A stretch of DNA of 64,000 nt, taken from the NCBI GenBank assembly GCA_015272215.1, contig JACYMD010000093.1:1-64000 (forward strand), in the 5' to 3' direction. The first letter of the stretch is position 1, and each line of letters starts with the position of its first letter. Source of the stretch: Rivularia sp. T60_A2020_040. Its GTDB lineage: Bacteria; Cyanobacteriota; Cyanobacteriia; Cyanobacteriales; Nostocaceae. Below the pieces are notes generated by a model that saw only the letters and a program-made list of their open reading frames with translations, was not told where the DNA came from and ran no database searches. The position numbers were made by a program, and so were the translations under genes. This document shows, piece by piece, positions 53,632 through 63,238 of this stretch.

Positions 53632-54720
53632 ATGACTCAAACACCAAAACCAAAACTCAAAAAACCAGCATCTCCCCAACCTTCATCCCGCGATAATTTA
53701 GTAGCAAATAATTATAGTAAACCATATCAATTCGTCTCTTTCCCGCGTGAACGTCCCAATTTAGGAAAACCTGCTGGTCATGATAAATTTGATAAAAATC
53801 GTTTACATGGCACCTTGTTTTTACGATTACACGTTCAAACCCCCTTGCACGTTTCTACAGGTATTGTCGCTCCTGGTAGTGATGTAGAAAGTCGTGTAGC
53901 TTTGATTAAAACTATGACTCAAGGAACAGAAAAACAGCTTTTAATTCAAGGTAGTTCTTTAAAAGGTTGTATTCGCTCTGTCTACGAAGCAATTACTAGA
54001 AGTTGTCTTTGTAAAACAAAAGCGGATATTCAAAGAATTCCAGATGGATATAAAGAGTGTAAAATTAATATCAAAAGAAATAGGATTTTCGTTTGCGATG
54101 CTTGCCGAATATTTGGAGCTTTAGATTGGCAAGGTTTAATAGAATTTAACGATGCAAAATGTGAAAGTATTGGTTTCAATACTGGATTTATGCCATCCTT
54201 ACATCGTCCCCATCCTGAAGTCAGAAATATCTATTTAAACTCAGAAGGAGAAGTCAAAGGACGTAAATTTTACTATCATACAATTAGTGCTATTGATAAA
54301 GGACAAAATCAAGGAATAGCAGTTCAACAAGCTACCAAAGCTTATACATTTACCACCCAATTACAATTTAAAAATCTTAAACCTGAAGAATTAGGAACAT
54401 TACTTGTTGTGCTTGGACAAGATAGTAAATATCCCATTGCGTTAAAAATTGGTGGTGGTAAACCCATCGGAATGGGAACGATGACAGTAGAAATCACCCA
54501 AGCAAAGGTTTTACAAAACATTCAAGACTGGAAACAACGCTACTGTAAATATACCCCCAAAAACGATAATTTACTCGCGGCAGAAACTTTAAAACTATTC
54601 ATCCAAACCCAAATCCAAACAGCCCATTCTTCTCAATTAATTCAATCCGAACAACTGCAACAACTAACACAAATTTTACGTTATCCAACAGATAGAGAAC
54701 CACCAGAAGGAAAGTATTAA
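53632..54720 (+). CDS. Cas7-like RAMP protein 4 with cysteine cluster
   Basis: This 362-residue protein has a basic, Pro-rich N-terminal extension (residues 1-58), then the RAMP core: LFLRLHVQTPLHVSTG, LLIQGSSLKGCIRSVYEA and GGGKPIGMGTMTVEI. The catalytic-aspartate position appears to be Arg88 (in ESRVALIK), so it is unlikely to cut RNA. Cysteines 125, 127, 143, 155 and 158 (CLC, C, CDAC) could bind zinc. The stop codon directly abuts the next ATG. It may cap the complex, like Csm5 or Cmr1/Cmr6. Confidence 0.82.
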   Translation: MTQTPKPKLKKPASPQPSSRDNLVANNYSKPYQFVSFPRERPNLGKPAGHDKFDKNRLHGTLFLRLHVQTPLHVSTGIVAPGSDVESRVALIKTMTQGTEKQLLIQGSSLKGCIRSVYEAITRSCLCKTKADIQRIPDGYKECKINIKRNRIFVCDACRIFGALDWQGLIEFNDAKCESIGFNTGFMPSLHRPHPEVRNIYLNSEGEVKGRKFYYHTISAIDKGQNQGIAVQQATKAYTFTTQLQFKNLKPEELGTLLVVLGQDSKYPIALKIGGGKPIGMGTMTVEITQAKVLQNIQDWKQRYCKYTPKNDNLLAAETLKLFIQTQIQTAHSSQLIQSEQLQQLTQILRYPTDREPPEGKY

Positions 54721-55353
54721 ATGTTAACTCAAGCCGAATCCTTAACAGAAACCGAATCTCAAATTGCCCATAAATTAGCAATCATTTTAGTAAAAGAAGA
54801 TACCGACGTTAACGAATTAGGAAAAATAATTTCCTATCTACGAAGTATTGTTCACCAAGCCGATGCGGGAACGAGATTTTTTAAATACCTCAAAACCCTG
54901 GTTTCCAATGGTAAACAAATCGGACACAGTGATAAAACCCCAGGATATTATCGTAATATCGATCGCGCTTGTAGTAAATACTTACAAAACCAACAAAATA
55001 ATCCCCATTTCTTACTAAAAATATTGGGATGGGCAATGCGCTTAATGCGTTATTACAAAGTTAGCCCCGTAGAAGAAATAACAGTAACAGAAATACCCGA
55101 ATCGCTTTCCCAACGTCAAGCGGAAATAGCTAAGGTTTTAGAGTCACAAAAGTTTCAAATCGATCAAGTTTTAGATGCCAAGGTGTTGGGAATTAAGGGA
55201 AATAAAGTGACTTATGAGATATTGGAGACGATTAAATTGACGGAGAAGGAACCGAAAAAGGCTGCATCTCTATCGGAAGGGCAAACTACAAAGGTAAAAA
55301 TCGTTGCGCTTAAGGATGATGGAAGTATCAAAAGTGTGAAGTGCGTTGATTAA
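54721..55353 (+). CDS. Unrecognised protein closing the type III operon
   Basis: This 210-residue protein starts at the base after the RAMP 4 stop codon, so it is part of the operon. Residues 10-125 are mainly helical and charged (ISYLRSIVHQADAGTRFFKYLKTLV, NIDRACSKYL). Residues 150-210 form a beta-rich, Lys-rich tail (VLDAKVLGIKGNKVTYEIL, TTKVKIVALKDDGSIKSVK) that resembles a small OB-like or S1-like nucleic-acid-binding unit. No family is recognised. It could be a second small subunit or an RNA-binding accessory of the effector. Confidence 0.55.
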   Translation: MLTQAESLTETESQIAHKLAIILVKEDTDVNELGKIISYLRSIVHQADAGTRFFKYLKTLVSNGKQIGHSDKTPGYYRNIDRACSKYLQNQQNNPHFLLKILGWAMRLMRYYKVSPVEEITVTEIPESLSQRQAEIAKVLESQKFQIDQVLDAKVLGIKGNKVTYEILETIKLTEKEPKKAASLSEGQTTKVKIVALKDDGSIKSVKCVD

Positions 55354-55681
55354 ATAATTCAATTCCAGTATCTATTTTGTATAACATTCCTAAAAAAGTC
55401 TAGTTATAAAAAAATTACCTCATGACTTTCTTAAAGATTATGTTTATAACCAATTAAAAAGCTTTAGACAATCCTGCTTGTTTCAAAACATCATTAGCAG
55501 TATGACGCGACTTTATAGAGCCATCTACAACAAATCTATGCTCTGTAATTGTTGCATAATTTGACGGCATTTATGTTCATAGCATTCATCTGTTACTTTA
55601 ATCGATTCCGAAGTATTTCTTTACAACTCAAAATCCGGGGAGACTTTGCAAAACACCCAGTCTCTACATTAATTGACGATA
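55354..55681. other. Gap between the CRISPR operon and dnaE-N
   Basis: The gap holds one possible small minus-strand gene (55454-55570). No CRISPR repeats, cas1 or cas2 are seen. Confidence 0.5.
55454..55570 (-). CDS. Possible 38-residue small protein or gene remnant
   Basis: On the minus strand, ATG at 55570 opens MPSNYATITEHRFVVDGSI and continues KSRHTANDVLKQAGLSKAF to a TAA. The sequence reads like real protein: balanced composition and an amphipathic C-terminal helix. No strong ribosome binding site is visible. It may be a conserved small protein or the remains of a larger gene. Confidence 0.35.
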   Translation of the reverse strand: MPSNYATITEHRFVVDGSIKSRHTANDVLKQAGLSKAF

Positions 55682-58309
55682 TCAAACATCCTCCACCTGC
55701 TTCAACTCTAACCCCCGTTCAAAAATTTCATCAATAGCCAACATTTGTCCATCAATTGTCATAAATTTATGGTCTTTAGTAGCCTTAATTATCGAACCAT
55801 CTTCTAATTGATATTCAAAGACTTCTTGTAATCCCCGATTGTGCCATTGTGCTATCGGTTGACTATAAATATTACCATTATCATCAACGCTGAAAACTGA
55901 ACATTCGATTCTTTCTTCAACTATTTTACCTATCGGCATCAAACCATATTCTACAGTTAAAATTTCAGTGTCGTAGCTCAAACAATATTCAGCAAATTTA
56001 ATCATTTGGTCAAATAATGCTTCAGCAACTTGTTTATTAACTCCATTTTTTGCCGAACCATCAATGAAAATTTCACGATGTTTTTGCATTTCGGAAACTT
56101 TCTTTTTACCCATGGCACGACGTAGCAAATCGGCTTGTCCGAGGGAATAACCAGCCATGTCTTGAGCAATTTTCATAATTTGCTCTTGGTAAACCATAAT
56201 TCCATAGGTTTCATCAAGAATTGGTTCTAAAATATTAGCTTCGTATTCAATTTTTTCTCTACCATGTTTTCTATCAATAAAGTGAGGAATTAATCCCGCA
56301 TCTAATGGTCCTGGTCGATAAAGCGCTAAAATTGAGGAAATATCTTCTATATTTGAAGGTTTCAAATCTCTGACAATTTGTCGCATTCCCGAAGATTCTA
56401 ATTGAAATATTCCTTCTAATTCTCCCGCTTCTAATAATTCATAAGTCTTTTTGACATCGTGAGGAAATTTCGCTGTTTCTCCACCTTTAGCGAATATTTT
56501 TTGTGCTTTTCTTTCCTGAGAAGTTATATCGTAAGGGTCTATTCTATATCCACTCTGCTTTTCTATTAAATCAATAGTTTTGTCAATCATGGTGAGGTTT
56601 CTTAAACCCAAAAAATCCATTTTTAATAAACCCATTGATTCCAAATCTTCCATGTAATATTGAGTAATTACAGAACCATCATTATTCCTTTGTAACGGCA
56701 CAATTTCATCTAAAGGTTCCGCAGAAATTACCACACCCGCAGCATGAACCCCGAAGGTTTTGTTAGTTCCTTCAATGCGTATTGCCATATCTATCCAATG
56801 TTTCACCGCTGGATCATTATCGTATCTTTCTTTAAATTCCGGTTCGGGAGTATCATCAGCAATCATTTTCTGCAATTTAGCAGGTTTACCCCTAGCTACG
56901 GGAATCAATTTCGCCATTTTATCGGCTTCCCCGTAAGGAATATCTAACACCCTGGCAACATCTTTTAACACCGCTTTAGAAGTTAATCGGTTAAAAGTAA
57001 TAATTTGAGCAACCTTATCTTCTCCATATTGACGAGTTACATAATCAATAACTTTATCGCGGCTTTCTATACAGAAATCCGTATCAATATCAGGCATGGA
57101 TTTTCTTTCTGGGTTCAAGAAACGCTCGAATAATAATCCATGATGTACGGGGTCAATGTTAGTAATTCCCATAGCATATGCTACCAAAGAACCCGCCGCA
57201 GAACCTCTTCCTGGTCCCACAGGGATTTTATTGTCACGAGCAAATTTAATATAGTCCCACACAACTAAAAAGTATGTAGAAAATCCCATTCTCTGAATCA
57301 TTTCTAATTCATATTCCAGCCTTTCTTTATAAGTATTATCTATTTCACTGCGGGATTTACGATTTAACTTTTGTAAAAGTCCCAACCATGTTACTTCTTC
57401 TACATAAGTATCGGCACTATGACCTGATGGTATAGGAAAATGAGGAATTCTAGGAGAACCTAAAATATCATAAGGTTCGATTTTTTCGGCAACTTCTACT
57501 GTATTTGTCACAGCTTCTTCTATGATATCTTCTGGTAAATGGTCGCGGAATAATTGCTTCATTTCTTCAGCAGATTTTAAATATTCCGTACCGCTGTAAC
57601 GCATTCTTTTATCTTCAAAAATCTTCTTCCCAGTTTGAATGCACAGCAACGCATCGTGAGCTTCTACATCGTTACAAGAAATATAATGAGAGTCATTTGT
57701 AGCAATAATTTTTATTCCTAATTCTCGCGCAATTTTGACTATTTCAACATTTACAACTCGGTCTTCTTGAGAACCATGGTCTTGAATTTCTAAATAATAA
57801 TCATCACCAAATATATCTTGATACCATTTTGCTACTCTTCGTGCTATATCTGGTCTTCCACTGAGAATCGCTTGCGGTACTTCTCCACCCAAACAAGCGC
57901 TGGTAACAATTAAATCTTCGTGATACTTTTCTAACAAGTCTTTATTTATACAAGGACGCGAAAAAATTCCTTTTCCCTGTATACCTTCTAAATGAGATAT
58001 TGTAGTTAATTTAGTTAAGTGTTTATAACCGCGATTGTTCTTCGCCAAAACAACCTGATGATAGCGGGGACGGCGTTCCTGTTTGGTGATATCCCCATTA
58101 ATTATATACATTTCATTACCGATAATCGGCTGAAAATTCTTACTACGACATATTTTGATTAACTCTACCGCACCATACATCACTCCGTGGTCAGTCAGCG
58201 CGATCGCTTTCATTCCCAATTCAATGGCACGATCAATCAAGGCAGGCAACTGAGACGCACCATCTAGCAAGCTATAGTCGCTATGAATGTGTAAAGGTAC
58301 AAAGGACAT
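55682..58309 (-). CDS. dnaE-N: DNA polymerase III alpha subunit, N-terminal part with split intein N-half
   Basis: I take ATG 58309 ([17 protein letters not shown]) as the start; an upstream TTG would add six residues. The protein is the N-terminal fragment of the replicative polymerase: the PHP domain, then the C-family palm with [26 protein letters not shown] and [19 protein letters not shown]. The extein ends at KFAEY, and the next residue, Cys776, starts a 100-residue split intein N-half ([33 protein letters not shown]). A separate dnaE-C gene elsewhere should supply the other half for protein trans-splicing, as is usual in cyanobacteria. Confidence 0.97.
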   Translation of the reverse strand: MSFVPLHIHSDYSLLDGASQLPALIDRAIELGMKAIALTDHGVMYGAVELIKICRSKNFQPIIGNEMYIINGDITKQERRPRYHQVVLAKNNRGYKHLTKLTTISHLEGIQGKGIFSRPCINKDLLEKYHEDLIVTSACLGGEVPQAILSGRPDIARRVAKWYQDIFGDDYYLEIQDHGSQEDRVVNVEIVKIARELGIKIIATNDSHYISCNDVEAHDALLCIQTGKKIFEDKRMRYSGTEYLKSAEEMKQLFRDHLPEDIIEEAVTNTVEVAEKIEPYDILGSPRIPHFPIPSGHSADTYVEEVTWLGLLQKLNRKSRSEIDNTYKERLEYELEMIQRMGFSTYFLVVWDYIKFARDNKIPVGPGRGSAAGSLVAYAMGITNIDPVHHGLLFERFLNPERKSMPDIDTDFCIESRDKVIDYVTRQYGEDKVAQIITFNRLTSKAVLKDVARVLDIPYGEADKMAKLIPVARGKPAKLQKMIADDTPEPEFKERYDNDPAVKHWIDMAIRIEGTNKTFGVHAAGVVISAEPLDEIVPLQRNNDGSVITQYYMEDLESMGLLKMDFLGLRNLTMIDKTIDLIEKQSGYRIDPYDITSQERKAQKIFAKGGETAKFPHDVKKTYELLEAGELEGIFQLESSGMRQIVRDLKPSNIEDISSILALYRPGPLDAGLIPHFIDRKHGREKIEYEANILEPILDETYGIMVYQEQIMKIAQDMAGYSLGQADLLRRAMGKKKVSEMQKHREIFIDGSAKNGVNKQVAEALFDQMIKFAEYCLSYDTEILTVEYGLMPIGKIVEERIECSVFSVDDNGNIYSQPIAQWHNRGLQEVFEYQLEDGSIIKATKDHKFMTIDGQMLAIDEIFERGLELKQVEDV
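55685..55984 (-). other. DnaE split intein, N-terminal half coding segment
   Basis: This segment codes 100 residues beginning with the nucleophilic cysteine after extein AEY. Block A is [10 protein letters not shown], and block B has TKDHKF with the conserved histidine. It closely resembles the Nostoc DnaE intein N-half. Confidence 0.96.
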
Positions 58310-58679
58310 CGCTTCCAATTTCTCCAAGACCGCAGGTGTTATCCAGAGTAACGCACGAATGTAATCTAGACTATATTTTATTCGCGGTCAATATATTAAA
58401 TTTCTTATTCGTGTTTCAATTTTGACTCATTGATAATGGGTAATTGGTAATTGGGAATGGGTAATCGGGAATTGGGAATGGGTAATTGATCGGGAGTTAC
58501 ATCTTTTTTAAGATAAGTATATTTTCGTTATATTAAGCTTAATATAATACTTTGCGATTGCAAAGAGAATGTATTAATAGTTGTATTTATTTTGAGTGAT
58601 TTACTTAAAAACATCAAATTAAGCTTAAAATTAATCAATAATAAAGCAATAAAAAAGAATTATTTTTACCCGATGCGTA

Positions 58680-58710
58680 CAAAAAAACCTCATCCCAAGG
58701 ACGAGGTAAT
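58680..58710 (-). terminator. Strong intrinsic terminator on the minus strand
   Basis: ACCTCATCC (58687-58695) pairs with GGACGAGGT (58699-58707) with one mismatch around CAA. On the minus strand TTTTTTT follows. No established gene lies directly upstream, so it suggests a small gene or RNA between 58710 and about 59060. Confidence 0.75.
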
Positions 58711-58858
58711 TGGTTAAGGCTACCAGTAAAATTAAATTGTCGGAAACCCAGAAGAAAAAATTAGCCCGTTCAAATAAAAGTTTGTTAATTCGTAACTCAT
58801 AAAAGTTTCCCAAACCACTCCGCAAATCGTTGATTCGAGATCAAATAATCTATCAACC

Positions 58859-59044
58859 CTATCCACCACTAGAAGATTGTCCCTTAGCATCGCATTCTCT
58901 ACCCCAACACCGTTCCAAAAGCTCAATTCTATAGACATAAGCAAAGGTATGGGGATTTAATATAAGTTTCTCACTAAACAAGGGCTGATTGAGATAGTGC
59001 CACAAAGGAAATTTTAGTTTGTTTTTGTTTTTTTCTGGATACAT
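58859..59044 (-). CDS. Possible small protein of 61 residues
   Basis: Starting at MYPEKNKNKLKFPLWHYL, this frame gives a 61-residue product with a plausible composition and two cysteines near the end (RCWGREC). A frame four codons longer would use TTG. There is no clear ribosome binding site. The terminator at 58680-58710 lies downstream on the same strand, which supports transcription. I do not recognise it. Confidence 0.35.
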   Translation of the reverse strand: MYPEKNKNKLKFPLWHYLNQPLFSEKLILNPHTFAYVYRIELLERCWGRECDAKGQSSSGG

Positions 59045-59445
59045 AACAAGAGCCAATAATTTAAACCGTTGTCACAGTCACAAGCATTTTATTGAAGATG
59101 CCACTACTGTTTTAATAGTTAAACCTTACACAATCTGTATACAGTTGACCTGCGAACAATTGCTGAAACAGAGAAAGCATTAATTCCCCACTCGCACGAC
59201 TTTCATTTATAGCAAAAATTCGATTATTTTGCTGATGTCATAAATCATCCAAATGTATATTGAGGTACTTTTTTATATTTTGTAAAACATTTGTCAAACA
59301 AAATTTTTACAAAACACGGTCAACACTTCATACAGTGTATAGGGTATTATTATCCGGATGAATTTATTAAACCTGACTTGGATAAACAAAACTTATTCAT
59401 GTAAAGCCAAAAACCGGGTTTATGCAGCCTCAGTTCTCATAAAAA

Positions 59446-59475
59446 TACCTTCTCCACGAGTTTGGAGAAGGTTAG
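59446..59475 (-). terminator. Possible terminator of the flv1-like gene
   Basis: ACCTTCTCC (59448-59456) pairs with GGAGAAGGT (59464-59472); on the minus strand ATTTTTATG follows. It lies about 80 bp beyond the flavodiiron stop codon. Confidence 0.6.
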
Positions 59476-59552
59476 GTTAAGCTCTGTTAAAAGTTAACAG
59501 TTATCAGCAATGGGACGAGGATATGTCTTATTGATCAGATAATTCTTCGTTA

Positions 59553-61262
59553 TTAATAATGATTTCCTGCTTTACGACGGTGAATCGCAGTCACTGTATC
59601 CGGTTGCAGCAATTTACCATTATCAACTGTTGCATAAATTACCCAGTGGTCGCCGCATTCCATGCGTTTACTTGCAGAACATTCTAAATAGGCTGTAGCG
59701 TCGGTGAGGATGATACCACCATTATCTGCTGATGCTGTAGGAAAGTTGTTAAAACGGTCTTCACCCGGAGCAAAAGATTTACGGAAGTGCTTCACATAAT
59801 CTTGTTGATTGCCTTCACCGATAATATTTAAAACAAACTTACTTCCAGGATACAACAGGTTTTCCACTGCTCTATCCTTGGCGATCGCCAAGCTAATTCC
59901 TGGTGGATCAAAAGTGGCTTGCGAAACCCAGGAACCAAGCATTCCAGTGGTGACTTCTCCAAGTTTCGCTGTAAGTACACAAACAGAACCAACGATACGT
60001 CCCACGGCTTGTTCCATTGGAGTTGCAGCGGGTTGGGTTAAACGTAATTTGCGGGCTTTTCTCAAGGTTTGAGCGAAATCAGTTGCTGTTTCTTCGCATT
60101 CCTTGAGGGTTTTATCGGATGGTTTAAATCTAGCTTTAAAGGTGTCGAAACCAAATTTAAATCCTGCATCCCTTAGCTTACCTTCAATTAAATCAAATGC
60201 TTCACCACTCCAACCATAGGAACCAAATACACCAGCAAGTTTACCTATATCACCAACTGTAAGTACAATACCCAAAGCAGTGTGAATCGGAGTCGGTGCA
60301 TTACCACCAATGGTGGGTGAACCGATGATAAAACCATCTGATTTTTCAATAGCAGCAAGAATTTCATCTGGTTGAGCAAATTCGCAGTTAATCGACTCTA
60401 CAGCTACTCCACCTTTAGTTAAACCCAAACCGAATGCTTGAGCCAAAGTAGAAGTATTACCGTATGCTGAGGCGTAAAGTAAGGCAACGGTAACTTCCCG
60501 CTCGGTTTGAGAAACACTCCACTGTTGATAAGCTTTGTTGAGTTCAATTAAACCGTAACGTACTAAAGGTCCATGAACACTAGCATACATTCTTACAGGT
60601 ATATCTGAAAGTTTTTCCAGAGCCGCTTTCATGTGAGATGCATGGGGAGCCATCAAGCAGTCGTAGTAGTAGCGTTGATCTTCTTTTAAAATATCCCAGT
60701 CTTCATCAAATACCTCTTCACCGCAGACATGAGCGCCAAATAATTTATTCGAGTAGAGAATTTGGGTTTGTTGGTCATAAGTAGTAAGTCCACTTGGCCA
60801 GCGGGGACTGGGAATCGGAATAGCTTTTAAAACGTGTCCCTGTCCTAAATCCAGGGTTTCTTTACCCCGCATTTCCATCACTTTTACCTGTTCACCAACA
60901 GCAGTACGCAGATTCGCAGCAGCGGGAACCGAACAAACAAAAGTTAGCTGTGGAGCGCGTTCTAAAAGTGCTTTGAGAGTAGCGACGCGGTTGGGATTAA
61001 AATGTCCGATAATTACATAATCCAACTTTTGAAAATCCAAGACATTCTGTAATGCTTCGATATAAATTTGCGTAAAAGTTTCTGGAGGTGGATCAATAAT
61101 TGCGGTTTGATCGCCTTCAATTAAATAACAATTAGAAGTAGTTCCTTTAGCCAAAGCATATTCAATTTCAAATCGCAGCCGCGTCCAACTACGGGACCTA
61201 ATCAAGGTTGTATTGGTCGCAATCGATGCAATCTGCACGTCGCGGGGATTGGCATTTCTCAT
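59553..61262 (-). CDS. flv1: Flavodiiron protein, Flv1-type (ligand-substituted)
   Basis: This 569-residue protein has the three domains of cyanobacterial flavodiiron proteins: a metallo-beta-lactamase-like domain (residues 1-250), a flavodoxin-like domain (VALLYASAYGNTSTLAQAFG, about 258-400) and a C-terminal flavin reductase domain (VGSVCVLTAKLGEVTTGMLGSWVSQATFDPPG). The diiron ligand motif HxExDH is replaced by HFNPNR (residues 87-92), and other ligands are also changed (SPRWPS, SNKLFG), as in Flv1/Flv2. Flv1 pairs with Flv3 to reduce oxygen to water with photosynthetic electrons. It follows flv3 on the same strand after a 257-bp repeat-containing gap. Flv2 cannot be excluded. Confidence 0.88.
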   Translation of the reverse strand: MRNANPRDVQIASIATNTTLIRSRSWTRLRFEIEYALAKGTTSNCYLIEGDQTAIIDPPPETFTQIYIEALQNVLDFQKLDYVIIGHFNPNRVATLKALLERAPQLTFVCSVPAAANLRTAVGEQVKVMEMRGKETLDLGQGHVLKAIPIPSPRWPSGLTTYDQQTQILYSNKLFGAHVCGEEVFDEDWDILKEDQRYYYDCLMAPHASHMKAALEKLSDIPVRMYASVHGPLVRYGLIELNKAYQQWSVSQTEREVTVALLYASAYGNTSTLAQAFGLGLTKGGVAVESINCEFAQPDEILAAIEKSDGFIIGSPTIGGNAPTPIHTALGIVLTVGDIGKLAGVFGSYGWSGEAFDLIEGKLRDAGFKFGFDTFKARFKPSDKTLKECEETATDFAQTLRKARKLRLTQPAATPMEQAVGRIVGSVCVLTAKLGEVTTGMLGSWVSQATFDPPGISLAIAKDRAVENLLYPGSKFVLNIIGEGNQQDYVKHFRKSFAPGEDRFNNFPTASADNGGIILTDATAYLECSASKRMECGDHWVIYATVDNGKLLQPDTVTAIHRRKAGNHY

Positions 61263-61519
61263 AATATGTGTGAAAAATTAAGGATTAAGAATCAAAAGAT
61301 TAATCAAAAAAAAAAGGATGTAGATGCCTTTTTAAAAAAGGGATGGGGAGATGGGGGGATGAAACGGGCATTTCTGCCTGTTTCAACCGCTGGTTCTAAC
61401 CTATTATTGGTAATTGGTGATTGGTAATTTATTACAACCAACTGCTAACTCCTAACTCCGGTACAGACGTAGCATTGCTACGTCTCTACAATTTCTAACT
61501 CCTAACTCCTAACTCTTAA
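61263..61519. repeat. Gap flv3-flv1 with heptamers and palindrome
   Basis: AACTCCT heptamers (about 61445-61455 and 61496-61518) flank the ACGTAGCATTGCTACGT palindrome at about 61467-61483. A short A-run precedes them. Confidence 0.7.
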
Positions 61520-63238
61520 CTAATAATACGTTCCTACCTTACGGTGACGGACTGCTGTTACTCCATCGGGGTCGGAAATACGACCGTCGGATACAGTACA
61601 GTACAATAACCAGTGGTCACTGCATTCCATACTGGTCTTGACTTCGCACTCCATGTATGCTAATGCGTCTGCAAGAATAGGGCTACCGTTTTTGGCTGTA
61701 TGAGTTTTGACTCCTTCAAATCGGTCAACACCGGGAAGTAAGCGCTTAAGGAAATGCTTTTTGAGTTCTTGATAGTTTCCTTCTTCAAGAACGTTCAGCA
61801 CAAACTTATCGCCTATTTGCAATGAAGACTCAATTCCTCGGGTTTTACCAACAGCGACGGTAAATCCTAAAGGTTGTAGACTTGCTTGAGCAATCCAGGA
61901 AGCAACCATTGCACCTTTGACATCACCTTTTTTGGTGGTAACGACATAAAGTCCGTTGCTAATCCGACCTAATGCTTTTTCTAAATCGGCATCGATGGAT
62001 TTAAGATGCTTGATATTGCGTTCGCGTACAAGCAACTGTCCCATTTGATTACCAGCTTCGTCGCAGGTATTAAATGTCTCTTTGGTGGGGTCTTCTTTGA
62101 TGCGGATTGCCGGGAAACCTTCTCTGACACCATGTTCAAGGAACTTTCTCCGCAAGGTGTCAATGGGTTCGTCATCTCCACCGTAGGACTCATAAAGTCC
62201 GATGACTTGCTTATTTTTGACTACTGCTAACAGAGAACTGATCGCAGCTTGAGCCGCAACGTTAGCAGAAGGAGGCATCCCGATGATGATACCTGCTGAT
62301 CTGTTTGCTAATTCTTGGATTTCCTGGAGATCGGTGGTGGTTAAATCCAACATCTCGACTCCAACCCCGGTTTTTTGGATACCGTGACCGATTGATTGCG
62401 CTAAGCGATCGCTATATCCATATTCGGAAACGTAGTACAAACCAATAATTGTTTCAGTTTTGGCTTGTTTTTGGCTCCAACTTTGATAACACTCTGTAAG
62501 AGTATCTAAATTATGATACAGCAATGGACCGTGACCGTTAGCAATAATTTTAATTTTGCCCAACTCACCCATTCTCTTCATTGCATTCAATAAAGAGCGA
62601 GCATTCGGTCCCATCAAACAATCGTAGTAAAACTTAAAGTCAGGTTCAATCGCCTCTAAATTGACATCAAAGGTATCATCGGTGCAATAATGCATACCGA
62701 AAGCGTCACAAGTAAAGAGGGTTTGGGTTTTCTTGTCGAAACTGAAAATGGTATCGGGCCAGTGCAAATTAGGTGCGCTGACAAATTCAATTTCGTGTCC
62801 GTTACCTAAATCAACAGTGTCACCAGTCTTGACAATTCGCTTGGAAAACGGTTCATGTACCAAGTTCTCTAGAAATTGTAATGCTACTTTCGACGCTAAT
62901 ACAGTCGCTCTAGGAGCGATTTGTAAAACATCTTCCACCAAACCGCTATGATCTGGTTCAGTGTGGCTAACAATTACATAATCAATCGCCTTGGGATTAA
63001 CCAGGCTTTTGAGAGTTTCTAAATATTGTTCGCGGAACTTGGAGTGAGACGTATCAATTAAAACTGTACGCTCACCTTGAATTAGATAGGAATTGTAAGT
63101 TGTACCGTTTTGCAATCCAAACTCAATATCAAAGCGATCGCGGTCCCAATCGAGACTGCGAATCGCGGTTGTGTTAGGAGCAATTTCAACAGTTTGTATA
63201 GTAAGGCGTTTTTGAGGGTTCTCTTTGACCGCTACCAT
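61520..63238 (-). CDS. flv3: Flavodiiron protein, Flv3-type
   Basis: This 572-residue protein has the same three domains as its neighbour but keeps the diiron ligands: HTEPDH (residues 92-97), LHWPDT, TCDAFGMHY and NGHGPLL. That identifies the canonical Flv3/Flv4 type. The flavodoxin domain starts IGLYYVSEYGYSDRLAQSIG, and the flavin reductase domain includes GLYVVTTKKGDVKGAMVASWIAQ. A GGAG ribosome binding site precedes the ATG. Adjacent flv3-flv1 order resembles the heterocyst-specific flv3B-flv1B pair of Anabaena, but A or B type cannot be decided from this window. Confidence 0.9.
   Translation of the reverse strand: MVAVKENPQKRLTIQTVEIAPNTTAIRSLDWDRDRFDIEFGLQNGTTYNSYLIQGERTVLIDTSHSKFREQYLETLKSLVNPKAIDYVIVSHTEPDHSGLVEDVLQIAPRATVLASKVALQFLENLVHEPFSKRIVKTGDTVDLGNGHEIEFVSAPNLHWPDTIFSFDKKTQTLFTCDAFGMHYCTDDTFDVNLEAIEPDFKFYYDCLMGPNARSLLNAMKRMGELGKIKIIANGHGPLLYHNLDTLTECYQSWSQKQAKTETIIGLYYVSEYGYSDRLAQSIGHGIQKTGVGVEMLDLTTTDLQEIQELANRSAGIIIGMPPSANVAAQAAISSLLAVVKNKQVIGLYESYGGDDEPIDTLRRKFLEHGVREGFPAIRIKEDPTKETFNTCDEAGNQMGQLLVRERNIKHLKSIDADLEKALGRISNGLYVVTTKKGDVKGAMVASWIAQASLQPLGFTVAVGKTRGIESSLQIGDKFVLNVLEEGNYQELKKHFLKRLLPGVDRFEGVKTHTAKNGSPILADALAYMECEVKTSMECSDHWLLYCTVSDGRISDPDGVTAVRHRKVGTYY

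Larger units (their letters stand above)
58310..59552. other. Gene-poor region upstream of dnaE-N
   Basis: The stretch 58430-58492 holds TGGGTAA/TTGGTAA heptamers. An intrinsic terminator-like hairpin lies at 58688-58707 and a second at 59448-59472. A possible small minus-strand gene lies at 58859-59044. Otherwise I see AT-rich sequence. Confidence 0.5.

Noticed and set aside
58732-58944. 70-residue minus-strand frame overlapping the 58859-59044 frame
   Set aside because: It lacks a ribosome binding site and overlaps a slightly better candidate in another frame; neither has homology that I recognise.
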